A DNA stretch of 64,000 nucleotides from Arboricoccus pini (GCF_900187945.1 NZ_FYEH01000003.1:186001-250000), one strand, 5' to 3'; counted from the stretch's first letter, positions 9,642 through 19,371 are shown. Notes: generated by a model from the sequence alone, not told the origin. Program-made: numbers and translations.

Positions 9642-10434
9642 ATCCCAGCACGTCACGCATCGTGTAGAAGCCAGCTGAGCGATCGATGAGCCAACGCGCG
9701 GCTCGAATGGCACCCTTGGCGTAAATTCTCCGATCACTCGCCAGATGACTGAGAACCAGCCGCTCGCCATCGCCGGCAAAATAGACGCTGTGATCTCCCA
9801 CGACATCACCACCGCGCAATGCCGCGAAGCCGATCGCACCAGCGATGCGGGCACCCGTATGACCGTCGCGCGCGCGCACGCTTGATGTCTGAAGATCGAC
9901 GCCTCTTCCTTTAGCTGCGGCATCACCTAACAAGAGCGCCGTGCCCGAGGGAGCGTCGACTTTACGGCGATGATGCATTTCGACGATCTCGATGTCGAAA
10001 TCGTCATCGAGCACCGCCGCCACGCGCTGAACTAGTTCAGCCAGCAATATCACGCCGACGCTTGTATTTGCCGCCAGCACGATCGCCGTTCTCTCGGCTT
10101 CCTGGCGGATAGCAACTTCCTCGTGGGCCGGAATACCTGTCGTCCCGATGACAAGCGGCTTGCCTCGGGCCGCTGCGATCGTCGCATGCTCCAGCGAAGC
10201 TCCTGGCGTCGAGAAATCGACGACGACATCGTTCTGAGCAAAGATGATCTCAGGATCGACGCTTAACGTCACTCCAACGGGAGCACGGCCTATAGCCACG
10301 CCAGCATCCTGGCCGGCAAGATTGCTTCCCTTTCGCACCAGACCGCCACCGAGCTGAAGGCGCTCATCATCGAGCACTTCGGCCAGTAGCAGACGGCCCA
10401 TCCGACCACCGCACCCGATGATGCCAACCCGCAT
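9628..10434 (-). CDS. dapB: 4-Hydroxy-tetrahydrodipicolinate reductase
   Basis: Reduces the dihydrodipicolinate precursor with NAD(P)H in the lysine and meso-diaminopimelate pathway. The N-terminal nucleotide-binding motif GIIGCGGRMGR, the VDFSTP segment, the catalytic EMHHRRKVDAPSGTA region and VGDHSVYFAGDGERL are all present. The frame is open to 10551, but the ATG at 10434 gives the usual 268 residues and follows TAGGGA. The 97-base gap to the divergent nicotinamidase gene should contain both promoters. Confidence 0.97.
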   Translation of the reverse strand: MRVGIIGCGGRMGRLLLAEVLDDERLQLGGGLVRKGSNLAGQDAGVAIGRAPVGVTLSVDPEIIFAQNDVVVDFSTPGASLEHATIAAARGKPLVIGTTGIPAHEEVAIRQEAERTAIVLAANTSVGVILLAELVQRVAAVLDDDFDIEIVEMHHRRKVDAPSGTALLLGDAAAKGRGVDLQTSSVRARDGHTGARIAGAIGFAALRGGDVVGDHSVYFAGDGERLVLSHLASDRRIYAKGAIRAARWLIDRSAGFYTMRDVLGFSDD

Positions 10435-10531
10435 AGCAATCGTCCCTACCAGGAGTATGTAATAGGTCTTACCTTGTCGCTCCCTAACAGCGGGGCGGGC
10501 GAAGGCAAAGGGCCGCCCTAGAGGTGACATG

Positions 10532-11290
10532 ATGGCGAACAGCGAAATCACGCATCAGATGCAAGCCGCGCTGCCGGTTCAGGCGGTCACCTACAAGATC
10601 GACAGCAACGACGTCGGCCTTGTCATCGTGGATGAGGTAAACGGATTTTGCACCGTCGGCGCCGGCAATCTGGCCCCTCGCGTCGCAGACGAACGCATCG
10701 CTGCAATGATCGAGCGAACCAGCCGGTTAGCACGTCAATTTCGCGGGGACGATAAACCTGTCCTAGCCTTCCTCGACACTCATGAGGCCGGAAAGCCAGA
10801 GCCCCCTTACCCGCCTCATTGCGAACGAGGGACCGGCGAGGAATTGCTTGTGGACGAACTCGCCTGGCTGGAAGAGGACCCTGACGTCACGTTGATCCGC
10901 AAAGATTGCATCAACGGGTTTGTGGGGGCGATGGAGATGGCTTGCGGCAAGGGGCTGCACGGCGCGACACACAACAAGGTCGTCGACTGGGTGAACGTCC
11001 ATCGATTGAAGTCGGTCATCGTCGTCGGGATCTGCACAGATATCTGCGTTATGGATTTCGTTCTCACGATGCTGTCGGCACGAAATCACAACTGTTTCCC
11101 GACTCTCACTGATGTCGTTGCATTCGAGCCGGCCTGTGCGACCTACGATCTCTCGTCGGAAACGGCAAAATTTCTGGGACTTCCGCCCACGTCGGCCCAT
11201 CCACGTGAGCCAACCCATCACATGGCGCTCTACTTCATGGCTGCACGTGGGGCCATTATCGCTGCTGAACTCGACGGGCTGCCCCAATAA
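10532..11290 (+). CDS. Nicotinamidase-like cysteine hydrolase (plant NIC1 type)
   Basis: Predicted to deamidate nicotinamide to nicotinate for NAD salvage. The isochorismatase-fold features are visible: Asp in VDEVNGFC, a metal-site DTHEAGKPEPPYPPHC segment, Lys in RKDC, and the nucleophilic Cys in GICTDICVMDF. Several blocks (FCTVGAGNLAPR, TLIRKDCINGFVG, LTMLSARNH) resemble plant NIC1 more than bacterial PncA, from memory of those sequences. Two ATGs lie three bases apart; 10532 has the better spacing (7 bases) from GAGG. A cognate pncB is not in the window. Confidence 0.82.
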   Translation: MANSEITHQMQAALPVQAVTYKIDSNDVGLVIVDEVNGFCTVGAGNLAPRVADERIAAMIERTSRLARQFRGDDKPVLAFLDTHEAGKPEPPYPPHCERGTGEELLVDELAWLEEDPDVTLIRKDCINGFVGAMEMACGKGLHGATHNKVVDWVNVHRLKSVIVVGICTDICVMDFVLTMLSARNHNCFPTLTDVVAFEPACATYDLSSETAKFLGLPPTSAHPREPTHHMALYFMAARGAIIAAELDGLPQ

Positions 11291-11317
11291 GGTTCATTGG
11301 GCTAGCCCGTACTTATC

Positions 11318-13249
11318 TCAGAACGTTCGACGCTCAGTGATGAGCTCCTCCACGACGGCCGGTTCGGCCAGCGTGGTCACGTCGCCAAGATTGTCGAACT
11401 CGTTGGCGGCGATCTTGCGGAGGATACGCCTCATGATCTTGCCTGACCGAGTTTTCGGGAGGCTCGGTGCCCATTGGATGATATCAGGCGTCGCGATTGG
11501 GCCGATCTCTCTGCGGACCCAGGCGACAAGCTCTTTGCGCAAAGCCTCGGCGGGCTCAATACCCTTCTGCAAGGTCACGTAGCAGAAGATGCCCTGCCCT
11601 TTGAGGTCGTGCGGAAAACCTACAACCGCTGCCTCTGATACCGCCTCATGCGCCACGAGGGCACTTTCGATCTCAGCGGTACCCAATCGATGACCGGAGA
11701 CATTGATCACGTCGTCGACACGACCAGTGATCCAGTAATAGCCATCCTCGTCACGTCGGGCGCCATCGCCCGTGAAATAAGCGCCTTTGAACGTCGAGAA
11801 ATAAGTCTGGACAAACCTCTCATGGTCACCGAACACGGTACGCATCTGTCCGGGCCAGCTGTCGCGAATGATCAAATTGCCTTCGGTCACACCCGCAAGC
11901 TCGCGCCCTTCTCCGTCTACGATCGCCGGATCGACACCAAAAAACGGCAATGTCGCGGATCCCGGTTTAAGATCGGTCGCTCCCGGCAACGGTGTGATCA
12001 AGATCCCGCCCGTCTCCGTTTGCCACCACGTGTCAACGATGGGACACCGCTCGTCACCGACTACGCGGTAATACCAACGCCATGCCTCCGGATTGATAGG
12101 CTCGCCCACGCTGCCAAGAAGGCGCAAGGATTGACGGCTCGTTCGCCTTACAGGATCGTCACCCTGCTGCATTAGGGCGCGAATTGCTGTCGGGGCCGTG
12201 TAGAAGATCGATACTTTGTGCTTGTCGATCACTTCCCAGAAGCGCGATATCGTCGGGTAGCTCGGGATGCCCTCGAACATAAGGGTCGTCGCCCCGTTCG
12301 CCAGTGGCCCGTAGACGATGTAGCTGTGGCCGGTCACCCACCCCACATCCGCCGTACACCAGTAGATATCCCCGTCCTGATAGTCGAAGACATAGCGATG
12401 TGTCATGGACGCATAAAGGAGATAACCTCCCGACGTGTGGAGAACGCCTTTCGGCTTACCGGTCGACCCCGAGGTGTAGAGGATGAAAAGTGGCTGCTCA
12501 GCGTTGAAAGCCACCGGCTCGCAGAAAGGCGAAGCCTCCGCCATCAGATCGGTAGCGTCGAAATCGCGGCCTGAGACCATCTCCACGGCCGTTCCCGCGT
12601 GATTGAAGACGAGAAGGCGGGGCTGCTGGGTCGTACGTTTCAGCGCGGCATCGGCATTGGCCTTCAGGGGCACATGTTTGCCGCCCCGCACCCCGGCGTC
12701 TGCCGTGATGACCAGCTTGGCACCGGAATCATCGATTCGGTCAGCCAAGCTGTCAGGCGAGAAGCCTCCAAAGACAACCGAATGCATCGCCCCGATGCGG
12801 GCGCATGCGAGCATCGCATAGGCCGCCTCTGGGATCATCGGCAGATAGATCGTAACGCAATCGCCGGCCTTGATGCCCTGGTCCTTCAAGACGTTTGCAA
12901 GGCGGCAGACCTTTTCGTGAAGCTCGCGATAGGTGATCTTGCGATCGACGCCGGGATCATCACTCTCCCAGATGATCGCAACCTGGTCGGCACGATCCTT
13001 GAGGTGCCTGTCAACGCAGTTCACGGAGACGTTAAGCTCACCGTCCTCGAACCACTTGATGCTGACCGGATCGACGAAGGACACATTCTTGATCCGGGTT
13101 GGGAGCTTGTCCCATTTCAGGGTCTTGGCCTGCTCTCGCCAAAACGTGTCTGAATCCTCAAGGGATTGCCTGTACAACCGCTGATAGTCGGCAAGATTAC
13201 AAAGGCTATCACGGCTCCAGGCCGTCGGCACTTTGTAGACTTCCCCCAT
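11318..13249 (-). CDS. acs: Acetyl-CoA synthetase (AMP-forming)
   Basis: Activates acetate to acetyl-CoA via acetyl-AMP. Adenylate-forming motifs are present: [39 protein letters not shown], and the C-terminal [11 protein letters not shown] whose lysine is the acetylation switch in this family. The chosen ATG at 13249 (MGEVYKV) is preceded by AAGGAG at 6-base spacing; in-frame ATGs at 13255 and further out lack this. The 643-residue length is typical. The leader holds a GC-rich hairpin (13279-13295) and, beyond it, DnaA-box-like sequences. Confidence 0.97.
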   Translation of the reverse strand: MGEVYKVPTAWSRDSLCNLADYQRLYRQSLEDSDTFWREQAKTLKWDKLPTRIKNVSFVDPVSIKWFEDGELNVSVNCVDRHLKDRADQVAIIWESDDPGVDRKITYRELHEKVCRLANVLKDQGIKAGDCVTIYLPMIPEAAYAMLACARIGAMHSVVFGGFSPDSLADRIDDSGAKLVITADAGVRGGKHVPLKANADAALKRTTQQPRLLVFNHAGTAVEMVSGRDFDATDLMAEASPFCEPVAFNAEQPLFILYTSGSTGKPKGVLHTSGGYLLYASMTHRYVFDYQDGDIYWCTADVGWVTGHSYIVYGPLANGATTLMFEGIPSYPTISRFWEVIDKHKVSIFYTAPTAIRALMQQGDDPVRRTSRQSLRLLGSVGEPINPEAWRWYYRVVGDERCPIVDTWWQTETGGILITPLPGATDLKPGSATLPFFGVDPAIVDGEGRELAGVTEGNLIIRDSWPGQMRTVFGDHERFVQTYFSTFKGAYFTGDGARRDEDGYYWITGRVDDVINVSGHRLGTAEIESALVAHEAVSEAAVVGFPHDLKGQGIFCYVTLQKGIEPAEALRKELVAWVRREIGPIATPDIIQWAPSLPKTRSGKIMRRILRKIAANEFDNLGDVTTLAEPAVVEELITERRTF

Positions 13250-13379
13250 GACCATCTCCTTCGGCGCGCCCTGCATGTCGGCGGCTCGACCGCCGTTTTG
13301 CTTATCATCAAGCTACTTCTTCAAACCGTCGGCGCAAAGAGGGGCCTAGCCAGCACTGATCCCGTACTGACACACAGGC

Positions 13380-13441
13380 TTATCCACATTGATGGCGGAA
13401 AAACACAATTATCCACGCGTTGATCAACACGCTGTGAATAG
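13380..13441. promoter_or_regulatory. Cluster of DnaA-box-like 9-mers between acs and tesA
   Basis: TTATCCACA at 13380-13388 is the perfect consensus box; TTATCCACG at 13409-13417 differs at the last base; TGTGAATAG at 13433-13441 is an inverted box, CTATTCACA, 8 of 9 to TTATNCACA. A perfect palindrome GTTGATCAAC lies at 13420-13429. The 279-base gap is otherwise free of genes. It could be a DnaA-responsive control region for acs or part of a replication origin; neither is proven. Confidence 0.5.
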
Positions 13442-13528
13442 AATTCCAAGCCTGGGGTAAGACCGCCATCGCCGAGACCCTAGGGCCAAGCGATCCGGGG
13501 TCGAAGGTGCATTAAGGCAAATCCGACG

Positions 13529-14233
13529 TCAATGACTCTCGCCGGCAACACCTGTTGCATTCAACCATGACGTTATAAACGGCAAGATATTTTCTGTGAT
13601 ATGAGCCACCCCTTTGGCATTGGGGTGGATGCGGTCCGCCTGCATCAAATCCGGATCGGTGATGACCCTATCGAGGAGAAATGGATAAAGAGGAATCTCG
13701 AATTGATCAGCTAGCCGTCGGAAGACGGCCCTGAACGATTCGGTGTAAGAAATGCCGAGATTGGGCGGGGCGACGATCCCGAGAAGCGCGACTTTGGCGC
13801 CGACCGACTGGGCGTGCTTGATGATCTCCGCCAGATTCCGCTCGAGCTGGTCGACGGGCAACGCACGTAATCCGTCATTACCCCCCAACTCCACGATAAG
13901 GTGACTGGGCTTGTCCGCCATCACCCAATCCACGCGCGCCAGCCCGCCTGCCGATGTGTCACCCGAGACACCCGCGTCCTCAATCGCGCAGTCAAAGCCG
14001 CGCCTCTTCAAAGCCTGATCGAGCATCGAGGGCAACGCCTCGGCGGCCGCCACGCCATAACCCGCGGTCAGAGAATCGCCAAGAATAGCGATTTTGCACT
14101 CCTGGCCCGCCAGGGCTTTTTTTAAGCTTCCCCTGGTTCCGTCGGGCGTAAGCCATAAGAATCCCACGAGTAGCAGTAGGCGCCAGCTCAAGCGCCAGCC
14201 GTGTCCGTCCCCAAAGCTGGCCGTGATTCGCAT
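13529..14233 (-). CDS. tesA: SGNH esterase / acyl-CoA thioesterase I family (TesA-like)
   Basis: Periplasmic GDSL-type lipase acting on arylesters and acyl thioesters. The 234-residue product has an N-terminal hydrophobic signal segment (about 16-28), then block [10 protein letters not shown] with the catalytic Ser, the block III GGND, and the terminal catalytic D-x-x-H in DRIHPN. The ATG at 14233 is preferred; the frame is open further upstream only as the shadow of the opposing ATPase gene. Its start codon overlaps that of the divergent ABC gene, and tesA next to an FtsX-type exporter matches the E. coli tesA-ybbAP layout. Confidence 0.9.
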   Translation of the reverse strand: MRITASFGDGHGWRLSWRLLLLVGFLWLTPDGTRGSLKKALAGQECKIAILGDSLTAGYGVAAAEALPSMLDQALKRRGFDCAIEDAGVSGDTSAGGLARVDWVMADKPSHLIVELGGNDGLRALPVDQLERNLAEIIKHAQSVGAKVALLGIVAPPNLGISYTESFRAVFRRLADQFEIPLYPFLLDRVITDPDLMQADRIHPNAKGVAHITENILPFITSWLNATGVAGESH

Positions 14234-14936
14234 GATCCACCTTCGCGATGTGAGGTTGAGCCTCAACAGCACTGCTGGCGCCGTATCCATTCTCAACGGC
14301 GTCAAACTCGATGTGGGACGCGCCACGTCGCTCAGCATTGTTGGACCTTCGGGTTCGGGAAAGTCCAGCCTCCTCGCCCTGATCGGTGGCATCGAACGTC
14401 CGACCAGTGGCACTGTCCAGGTGGCTGGCCACGATCTGGGGACGATGAGCGAAGACGAACTGGCGCTCTTCCGTCGTCGCCACGTGGGTATTCTTTTCCA
14501 GTCCTTCCATCTCATTCCAACGATGACGGCGCTGGAGAATGTGGCCCTGCCAAGCGAACTCGCGGGTAGAGCCAACGCGACGCGTGCCGCGGCAGGACTT
14601 TTGGGAGAGATAGGCTTGGAACAGCGGCTTCATCACTACCCCTCGCAGCTCTCCGGTGGCGAGCAACAGCGGGTGGCGCTGGCCAGGGCATTGATCAACG
14701 AACCGGACCTCATCCTGGCCGACGAGCCCACGGGCAATCTCGATGCCGCTACCGGTCGGGAGATCGTCGACCTGATGTTCGCATCGCAAGCGCGTCTTGG
14801 GATGACATTGGTCATGATCACGCACGACGAGCGGCTTGCGGCGCATTGTCATCGCCGTCTGAGAATGGCGGATGGCATACTTAACGAGGATAACATCCAG
14901 ACGGAAAGCGATCGCAATCCCGTGACCGAGGCATAG
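14232..14936 (+). CDS. ybbA: ABC transporter ATP-binding protein (YbbA/LolD type)
   Basis: ATPase of a MacB/LolCDE-like mechanotransmission transporter. The 234-residue protein has Walker [10 protein letters not shown] near residue 40, the Q-loop, signature LSGGEQQR, Walker B LILADEP and the H-loop ITHDE. It starts at an ATG overlapping the tesA start in CATG; a longer in-frame start would run 138 bases into tesA and adds nothing conserved. The stop abuts the ATG of the permease gene, so the two are expected to be translated together. Confidence 0.93.
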   Translation: MIHLRDVRLSLNSTAGAVSILNGVKLDVGRATSLSIVGPSGSGKSSLLALIGGIERPTSGTVQVAGHDLGTMSEDELALFRRRHVGILFQSFHLIPTMTALENVALPSELAGRANATRAAAGLLGEIGLEQRLHHYPSQLSGGEQQRVALARALINEPDLILADEPTGNLDAATGREIVDLMFASQARLGMTLVMITHDERLAAHCHRRLRMADGILNEDNIQTESDRNPVTEA

Positions 14937-17453
14937 ATGACGAGCGCGGATTGGCGACTGGCACTAGCGTTAGCACGACGTGAATTGCGTGGCGCCGGGT
15001 CGAGTCTCCTTTTCTTTTGGGCAAGCCTCACGCTCGGCGTGGCGGCCATAGCCGCCGTCGGCCTCGTGAATGGTTCCGTAACCAGTTCCATCGCCCGCGA
15101 TGCTCGAGTTCTCCTTGGCGGCGATATCGAGATTGAAAACCCGTCGCAGCCTTTAGAACCGTCGGCATTCAATTTGATCCGACCGCAATCGAGCGAGGTC
15201 AGCCTCGTGGTGCGGGTGAGTTCCACTGCCGAAGCGGCGGGTCGTCGCGCGCCGGTCGCTATCCAGGCAGTGGACGGCGCCTACCCGCTCCTGGGCAGCG
15301 TGGCCCTGTCCCCCGACATGCCTCTACAACAGGCGATCGCCGACGATGGAGCGGTGGCCGAGACCGCTTTTGCAGCGCGACTAGGACTGGAACCGGGCCA
15401 ACGTTTCACGATCGGAGCCAAGACCTTCACGCTGCGCGCTATCATTCAGCACCAGCCGGATGGACTCGGGGGCTTGATCAATATCGGCCCCCGGGTTGTT
15501 CTGACCACGATCGGCCTTACGCAAACCGGCATCGTCCAGCCGGGCGCCATGATCTCCTATGATTATCGCCTGGTGGTAGCGCCCGGTCAGTCGATTACTC
15601 AGATTAGCGCGGACCTCAAAAAACGCTATCCCGATGCGTCTTGGCGGCTCAGGACAAGTCTCGATGTGCAACCTGGGCTGGCACGCTTTACCGATCAATT
15701 CGCCACCTATCTGACCCTGGCCGGCCTGACCATTCTTCTGGTCGGAGGCATCGGCATCGGCTTGACGGTGCAAAGCTATCTAGCCCTACGTATGAGACAC
15801 ATTGCGATCCTCCACTGCCTCGGCGGCAGTTCGGCTCAGATCGGCCTTGCTTATGCGATGCAGGTCTTTTTTCTAGGAACGGCCGGCACGCTCGGCGGCC
15901 TGCTCGTCGGGCTAGTGGTGCCGGCGGCGCTCTTATTCATGCTACAAGATGCTCTGCCGATCGGCTTTTCCTATAGCCTCTCTCTTCCGCCTCTCCTGAT
16001 CGCTGGCTCCGCCGGCCTGTTGACCACGGCGCTCTTCGGATTCGCGCCTGTGGCCGGTGCGTTGCAGGCTACGCCAGCCTCGCTCTTTCGCGATGGCGCC
16101 GATGCGGCGGGATCGGCTCCGACTGTGGCAGCAAGAACGGGTATCTGCATCTCGGCAATGATGCTTGGGCTTTTGATTATCTTTAGCGTGCCGCGCCCGC
16201 TTATGGCGTCGCTTTTCATTGTCGCTATCATCGTCACAACCCTACTTTTGACGATCCTGGCCAGATTGCTCGTTTCGCTCTTGTCGAATGCGAGTGGATG
16301 GGGCCCGATTTCCTTCAGGATTGCGGTTCGGACACTTACGCGCAAAGGCAGCCACACCGTTGGCATAACCATCGCTCTAGGAGCCGGGCTCGCCGTTCTA
16401 ACAGCCATCCTCTTGACGGAACGAGCGCTCGAGGCTGCGATTGACAATGCCGTTCCAAAGCGCGCACCCAGCAGCGTCTACATAGATATCCAGCCGGATC
16501 AACTTGCTAGATTTACCGCGATCATCGAGGCAACTCCCGGCGCGTCGATCATACAGGCAGCGCCGCAACTCCGCGCCCGAATTGTCCGGTTTAATGGCAG
16601 GACCGCCGAGGAAGCCGGCATTGCCGAAAACGTCCGTTGGACATTGCAGCGCGACCGAGGCGTTACCTACAGTTCGACCCAGCCGCCGGATGCCGATCTC
16701 GTTGAGGGGACGTGGTGGCCTCCTGACTATGACGGACCGCCTCTCGTTTCGATGGGTGTTGAGTACGCGCGGGGCTTTGGGCTCAAGCTTGGCGACACAA
16801 TCGGCCTCAACATTCTGGGACGGGTCGTCGAAGCAAAGATCGTCAATCTCCGCAAGGATATCGACTTTACCAGCGGACGGCTCGAGTTCCTCTTTATCAT
16901 GAGCCCTGGGTTCATTTCGGCCGCACCCCATACGATCGTCGCCACGGTGGACGCACCAAAGGATACCGAACCGAAGCTGATGGCAGCGGTGGCCGAGGCC
17001 TTGCCGAACGTCACACCCATCTCGGTCGCTGCGATGGTTCGACAGGCCAAGGACGTTCTCGACAAGCTCGCCGCCGGCGTGATCGTCATCGCTGGCGTGA
17101 CAATTGCCTCGAGCCTCGTCGTCCTGGCAGCAGCCATAGGCTCCACTCATCGAAGGCAGCGCTATCAGGCAGTCCTCCTAAAGATATTGGGTGCACGCCG
17201 CATAGAGATCATCAGCGTCATGGCATTCGAATATTTTGTTTTGGGCGTGGTAACAATGATTTCCGGTGTTCTCTTGGGTACGATGGGTTCGCTCATCCTC
17301 GTTACCATTGTGCTGCGCGTGACCTGGAGCTTCGACGTCGGCGCCATCGCGACCGTCTGCGCTCTGGCCCTCATCCTCGTAATGGCCGTCGGGCTCGCGT
17401 CGACCGCCCGCTTGCTGCAGCAAAGCGCCGCCGATGCATTGAGAACACTCTGA
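14937..17453 (+). CDS. ybbP: FtsX-like permease, YbbP family
   Basis: An 838-residue inner-membrane partner of the preceding ATPase. The sequence shows an N-terminal helix (about 22-45), a large extracytoplasmic domain, a three-to-four-helix FtsX block (about 265-400), further helices to about 500, a second extracytoplasmic domain and a terminal FtsX block (about 710-835): the duplicated ten-helix topology of the YbbP/predicted-lysophospholipase-transport group. Substrate is unknown. ATG follows the ATPase stop directly. About 120 AT-rich bases come after it. Confidence 0.9.
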   Translation: MTSADWRLALALARRELRGAGSSLLFFWASLTLGVAAIAAVGLVNGSVTSSIARDARVLLGGDIEIENPSQPLEPSAFNLIRPQSSEVSLVVRVSSTAEAAGRRAPVAIQAVDGAYPLLGSVALSPDMPLQQAIADDGAVAETAFAARLGLEPGQRFTIGAKTFTLRAIIQHQPDGLGGLINIGPRVVLTTIGLTQTGIVQPGAMISYDYRLVVAPGQSITQISADLKKRYPDASWRLRTSLDVQPGLARFTDQFATYLTLAGLTILLVGGIGIGLTVQSYLALRMRHIAILHCLGGSSAQIGLAYAMQVFFLGTAGTLGGLLVGLVVPAALLFMLQDALPIGFSYSLSLPPLLIAGSAGLLTTALFGFAPVAGALQATPASLFRDGADAAGSAPTVAARTGICISAMMLGLLIIFSVPRPLMASLFIVAIIVTTLLLTILARLLVSLLSNASGWGPISFRIAVRTLTRKGSHTVGITIALGAGLAVLTAILLTERALEAAIDNAVPKRAPSSVYIDIQPDQLARFTAIIEATPGASIIQAAPQLRARIVRFNGRTAEEAGIAENVRWTLQRDRGVTYSSTQPPDADLVEGTWWPPDYDGPPLVSMGVEYARGFGLKLGDTIGLNILGRVVEAKIVNLRKDIDFTSGRLEFLFIMSPGFISAAPHTIVATVDAPKDTEPKLMAAVAEALPNVTPISVAAMVRQAKDVLDKLAAGVIVIAGVTIASSLVVLAAAIGSTHRRQRYQAVLLKILGARRIEIISVMAFEYFVLGVVTMISGVLLGTMGSLILVTIVLRVTWSFDVGAIATVCALALILVMAVGLASTARLLQQSAADALRTL

Positions 17454-17576
17454 AATAAAATAGAGACTTCACTAATATTGGTGAATAAATATTAGCATAT
17501 TGGCGTTGGGCCACGTGGAAAATCATGCGAACGTAAAGCTCGCCATATTCTAACCCCTCATGAGATATGCTCGCGC

Positions 17577-17606
17577 TTGCGGAGAGCGGAGCGCTGCCCA
17601 TATTAT
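17577..17606 (+). promoter_or_regulatory. Possible sigma-70-type promoter for BI-1-like gene
   Basis: TTGCGG (17577-17582) and TATTAT (17601-17606) are separated by 18 bases and lie 55 bases before the start codon of the downstream gene. The -10 matches 5 of 6, the -35 only the TTG core. Confidence 0.35.
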
Positions 17607-17660
17607 GGTTCGAGTATAGGGCCGCGGACATACGCTGCCCTCAACAAGGGATGGAAACGG

Positions 17661-18386
17661 ATGGCGTATCGCACCGATCCCCGGCTTGCTTCGGCCAACG
17701 TCGCCGTCGATCGGATCGACGAGGGCCTGCGCAGCTTCATGCTGGGCGTTTACAATTATATGGGCCTGGGGTTGGCCATCACAGGAATAGTAGCGCTCAT
17801 CGTAGCGTCGACGCCTGCGATCTATGTGCCAATCTTCACCTCGCCCCTCAAATGGGTCGTCATGCTGGCGCCGCTGGGATTTGTCTTTTTCCTAGGTGCG
17901 CGTGTCAACTCTATGAGCAAAAGCGCGACGCAGATGACGTTCTGGCTGTTCTGCGCCGTTATGGGCCTGTCGCTGTCGAGCATCTTCCTCGTCTTCACCG
18001 GCGAAAGCATTGCTCGCGTCTTCTTCATCACTGCAGCCACCTTTGGAGCGGTCAGCCTCTATGGCTATACGACCAAGGCGGATCTCGCGAAGATGGGTTC
18101 GTTTTTGATGATGGGCCTGATCGGCATCGTCATCGCCACGATCGTGAACATTTTCGTAGGTAGCTCAGCGCTGCAGTTCGCCGTCAGCGTCATCGGCGTC
18201 ATTGTCTTCACCGGCTTGACCGCCTGGGACACGCAACGCCTCAAGGAAGAGTATCTGAGCGTTGGTGCTATTGGGGATGCTGCCGCAAAGATGGCGGTCA
18301 TGGGAGCTCTTAGCCTCTACCTCAACTTCATCAATCTCTTTATGATGATGTTGCAACTTCTAGGTGTTGCCCGCGGCCAAGACTAA
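17661..18386 (+). CDS. Bax inhibitor-1/YccA family membrane protein
   Basis: A 241-residue polytopic protein with about seven hydrophobic helices and the family pattern, including FTGLTAWDTQRLKEEY in the last third and a C-terminal helix ending near LLGVARG. BI-1/YccA proteins are linked to FtsH modulation and ion leak; the exact role here is unknown. The ATG at 17661 follows an AAGGGA site; an upstream in-frame ATG at 17577 region adds a non-conserved stretch. A strong terminator follows. Confidence 0.9.
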   Translation: MAYRTDPRLASANVAVDRIDEGLRSFMLGVYNYMGLGLAITGIVALIVASTPAIYVPIFTSPLKWVVMLAPLGFVFFLGARVNSMSKSATQMTFWLFCAVMGLSLSSIFLVFTGESIARVFFITAATFGAVSLYGYTTKADLAKMGSFLMMGLIGIVIATIVNIFVGSSALQFAVSVIGVIVFTGLTAWDTQRLKEEYLSVGAIGDAAAKMAVMGALSLYLNFINLFMMMLQLLGVARGQD

Positions 18387-18410
18387 GTCGACCTTATTGC
18401 CGGCGGCATC

Positions 18411-18440
18411 GGGCCTGTCGAAAGACGGGCCCTTTTGTTT
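18411..18440 (+). terminator. intrinsic terminator after BI-1-like gene
   Basis: GGGCCTGTC (18411-18419) pairs with GACGGGCCC (18424-18432) through a GAAA tetraloop, with one G-U pair, and is followed by TTTTGTTT. Confidence 0.88.
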
Positions 18441-18935
18441 AGAGCTGCGGGACGATACGCCCTTATGTCTCTGGCTCGTGTCGCTGGTATGTCAGGGTTC
18501 TTCCTCCGGCTACCGGGCGTCACGGCATTTCCGCTAGCGAGCCCCTCCTTCGAAGCGCCTGATTGCGTGCACGCCAAGCTTGGAACTAATAGCGGCGCTC
18601 CAAATTAAGCCCCATAACGATCACCAGCTAGACCGCCTCTAGGCTATCCAGACCGGGGACAAACTTCATCACGGCAGACGATTGGAGCGGTCTCTTGGTG
18701 CCTAGGCTTAACTGCAATGCATCTGAATGAGATATTACGCGCCATCTGCCACTTGTAGATGCGCTAGGTGCTGACTGCGTCGGGATGAGGCGATCGCCAC
18801 ACGATATCGAAAGGACGATCCGCTTAGGGGACGAAAGCCTGAAACCGGTTCAAGCTATTCCTCGGCTTGATCCGCAATGTCGTTGCGTGCGCGAGTCCCG
18901 CCGATGGCCTTGCAAGAGAAGCTCTTGGCAGAAAT
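18441..18935. other. Gene-free stretch between two terminators
   Basis: About 495 bases with no frame that shows conserved features on either strand and no RNA gene recognised. It is bounded by the terminators of the BI-1-like gene and of rpmB, so it need not be transcribed. It may be a decayed gene, but no alignment to a family could be made by eye. Confidence 0.5.
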
Positions 18936-18966
18936 AAAGAAGCGCGCCTCGGAGGCGCGCTTCTTT
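18936..18966 (-). terminator. intrinsic terminator after rpmB (bidirectional hairpin)
   Basis: A 14-bp perfect stem, AAAGAAGCGCGCCT (18936-18949) with AGGCGCGCTTCTTT (18953-18966), and a 3-base loop lie 25 bases past the rpmB stop. On the minus strand the stem runs into CTTCTTTATTTC. Confidence 0.87.
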
Positions 18967-18991
18967 ACACTTTTAACCGGTCAAAAACCGA

Positions 18992-19279
18992 TCAGGCCTT
19001 GGCGTGAACCTCAGCGATACGACGCTTCACGCGGACCAGCTCGGGCGAGAGGTCTGCTTCGGGAGCGGCAAGCAGAAACCCGTCGATACCGCCCTGCTTC
19101 TCGATCGTCCGCAGCGTGCTGGTCGCGATCCTCAGACGAAAGCTCTGCTTGAGGGCCTCGCTAAACAGACGACGGCTTTGGATATTCGGCAGAAAACGCC
19201 GTCTCGTCTTATTGTTCGCGTGACTGACATTGTTGCCGGTCAGAACACCTTTGCCAGTGAGGGCACAGCGGCGCGCCAT
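18992..19279 (-). CDS. rpmB: 50S ribosomal protein L28
   Basis: Small basic large-subunit protein of 95 residues. It begins MARRCALTGKG, with the typical NNVSHANNKTRRRF block and no extra CXXC pair, so it is the zinc-free form. The frame runs open to 19408, but the ATG at 19279 matches the universal L28 N-terminus. It is monocistronic, with its own terminator on one side and deoA ending 93 bases upstream. Confidence 0.96.
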   Translation of the reverse strand: MARRCALTGKGVLTGNNVSHANNKTRRRFLPNIQSRRLFSEALKQSFRLRIATSTLRTIEKQGGIDGFLLAAPEADLSPELVRVKRRIAEVHAKA

Positions 19280-19371
19280 TGGATCGTTCCCGAAATAAGA
19301 GACAACAGCAAGCTTCGCAGCCTGCTTAGAGCCACGTTGGGAGCGTCTTCTATCGGCCCTGGCTTCATCGG

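Noticed and set aside
13279-13299. CGGCGG/CCGCCG hairpin followed by TTTT on the plus strand as a terminator
   Set aside because: No plus-strand gene ends here; it lies in the leader of acs, which is transcribed the other way, so a terminator role is unsupported.
14094-14231. Longer N-terminus for the ABC ATPase
   Set aside because: It would overlap tesA by 138 bases and adds no conserved residues; the ABC domain begins at the ATG at 14232.
17567-18163. 198-codon frame overlapping the BI-1-like gene
   Set aside because: Out-of-frame shadow of the real gene, arginine- and histidine-rich with no conserved motif.
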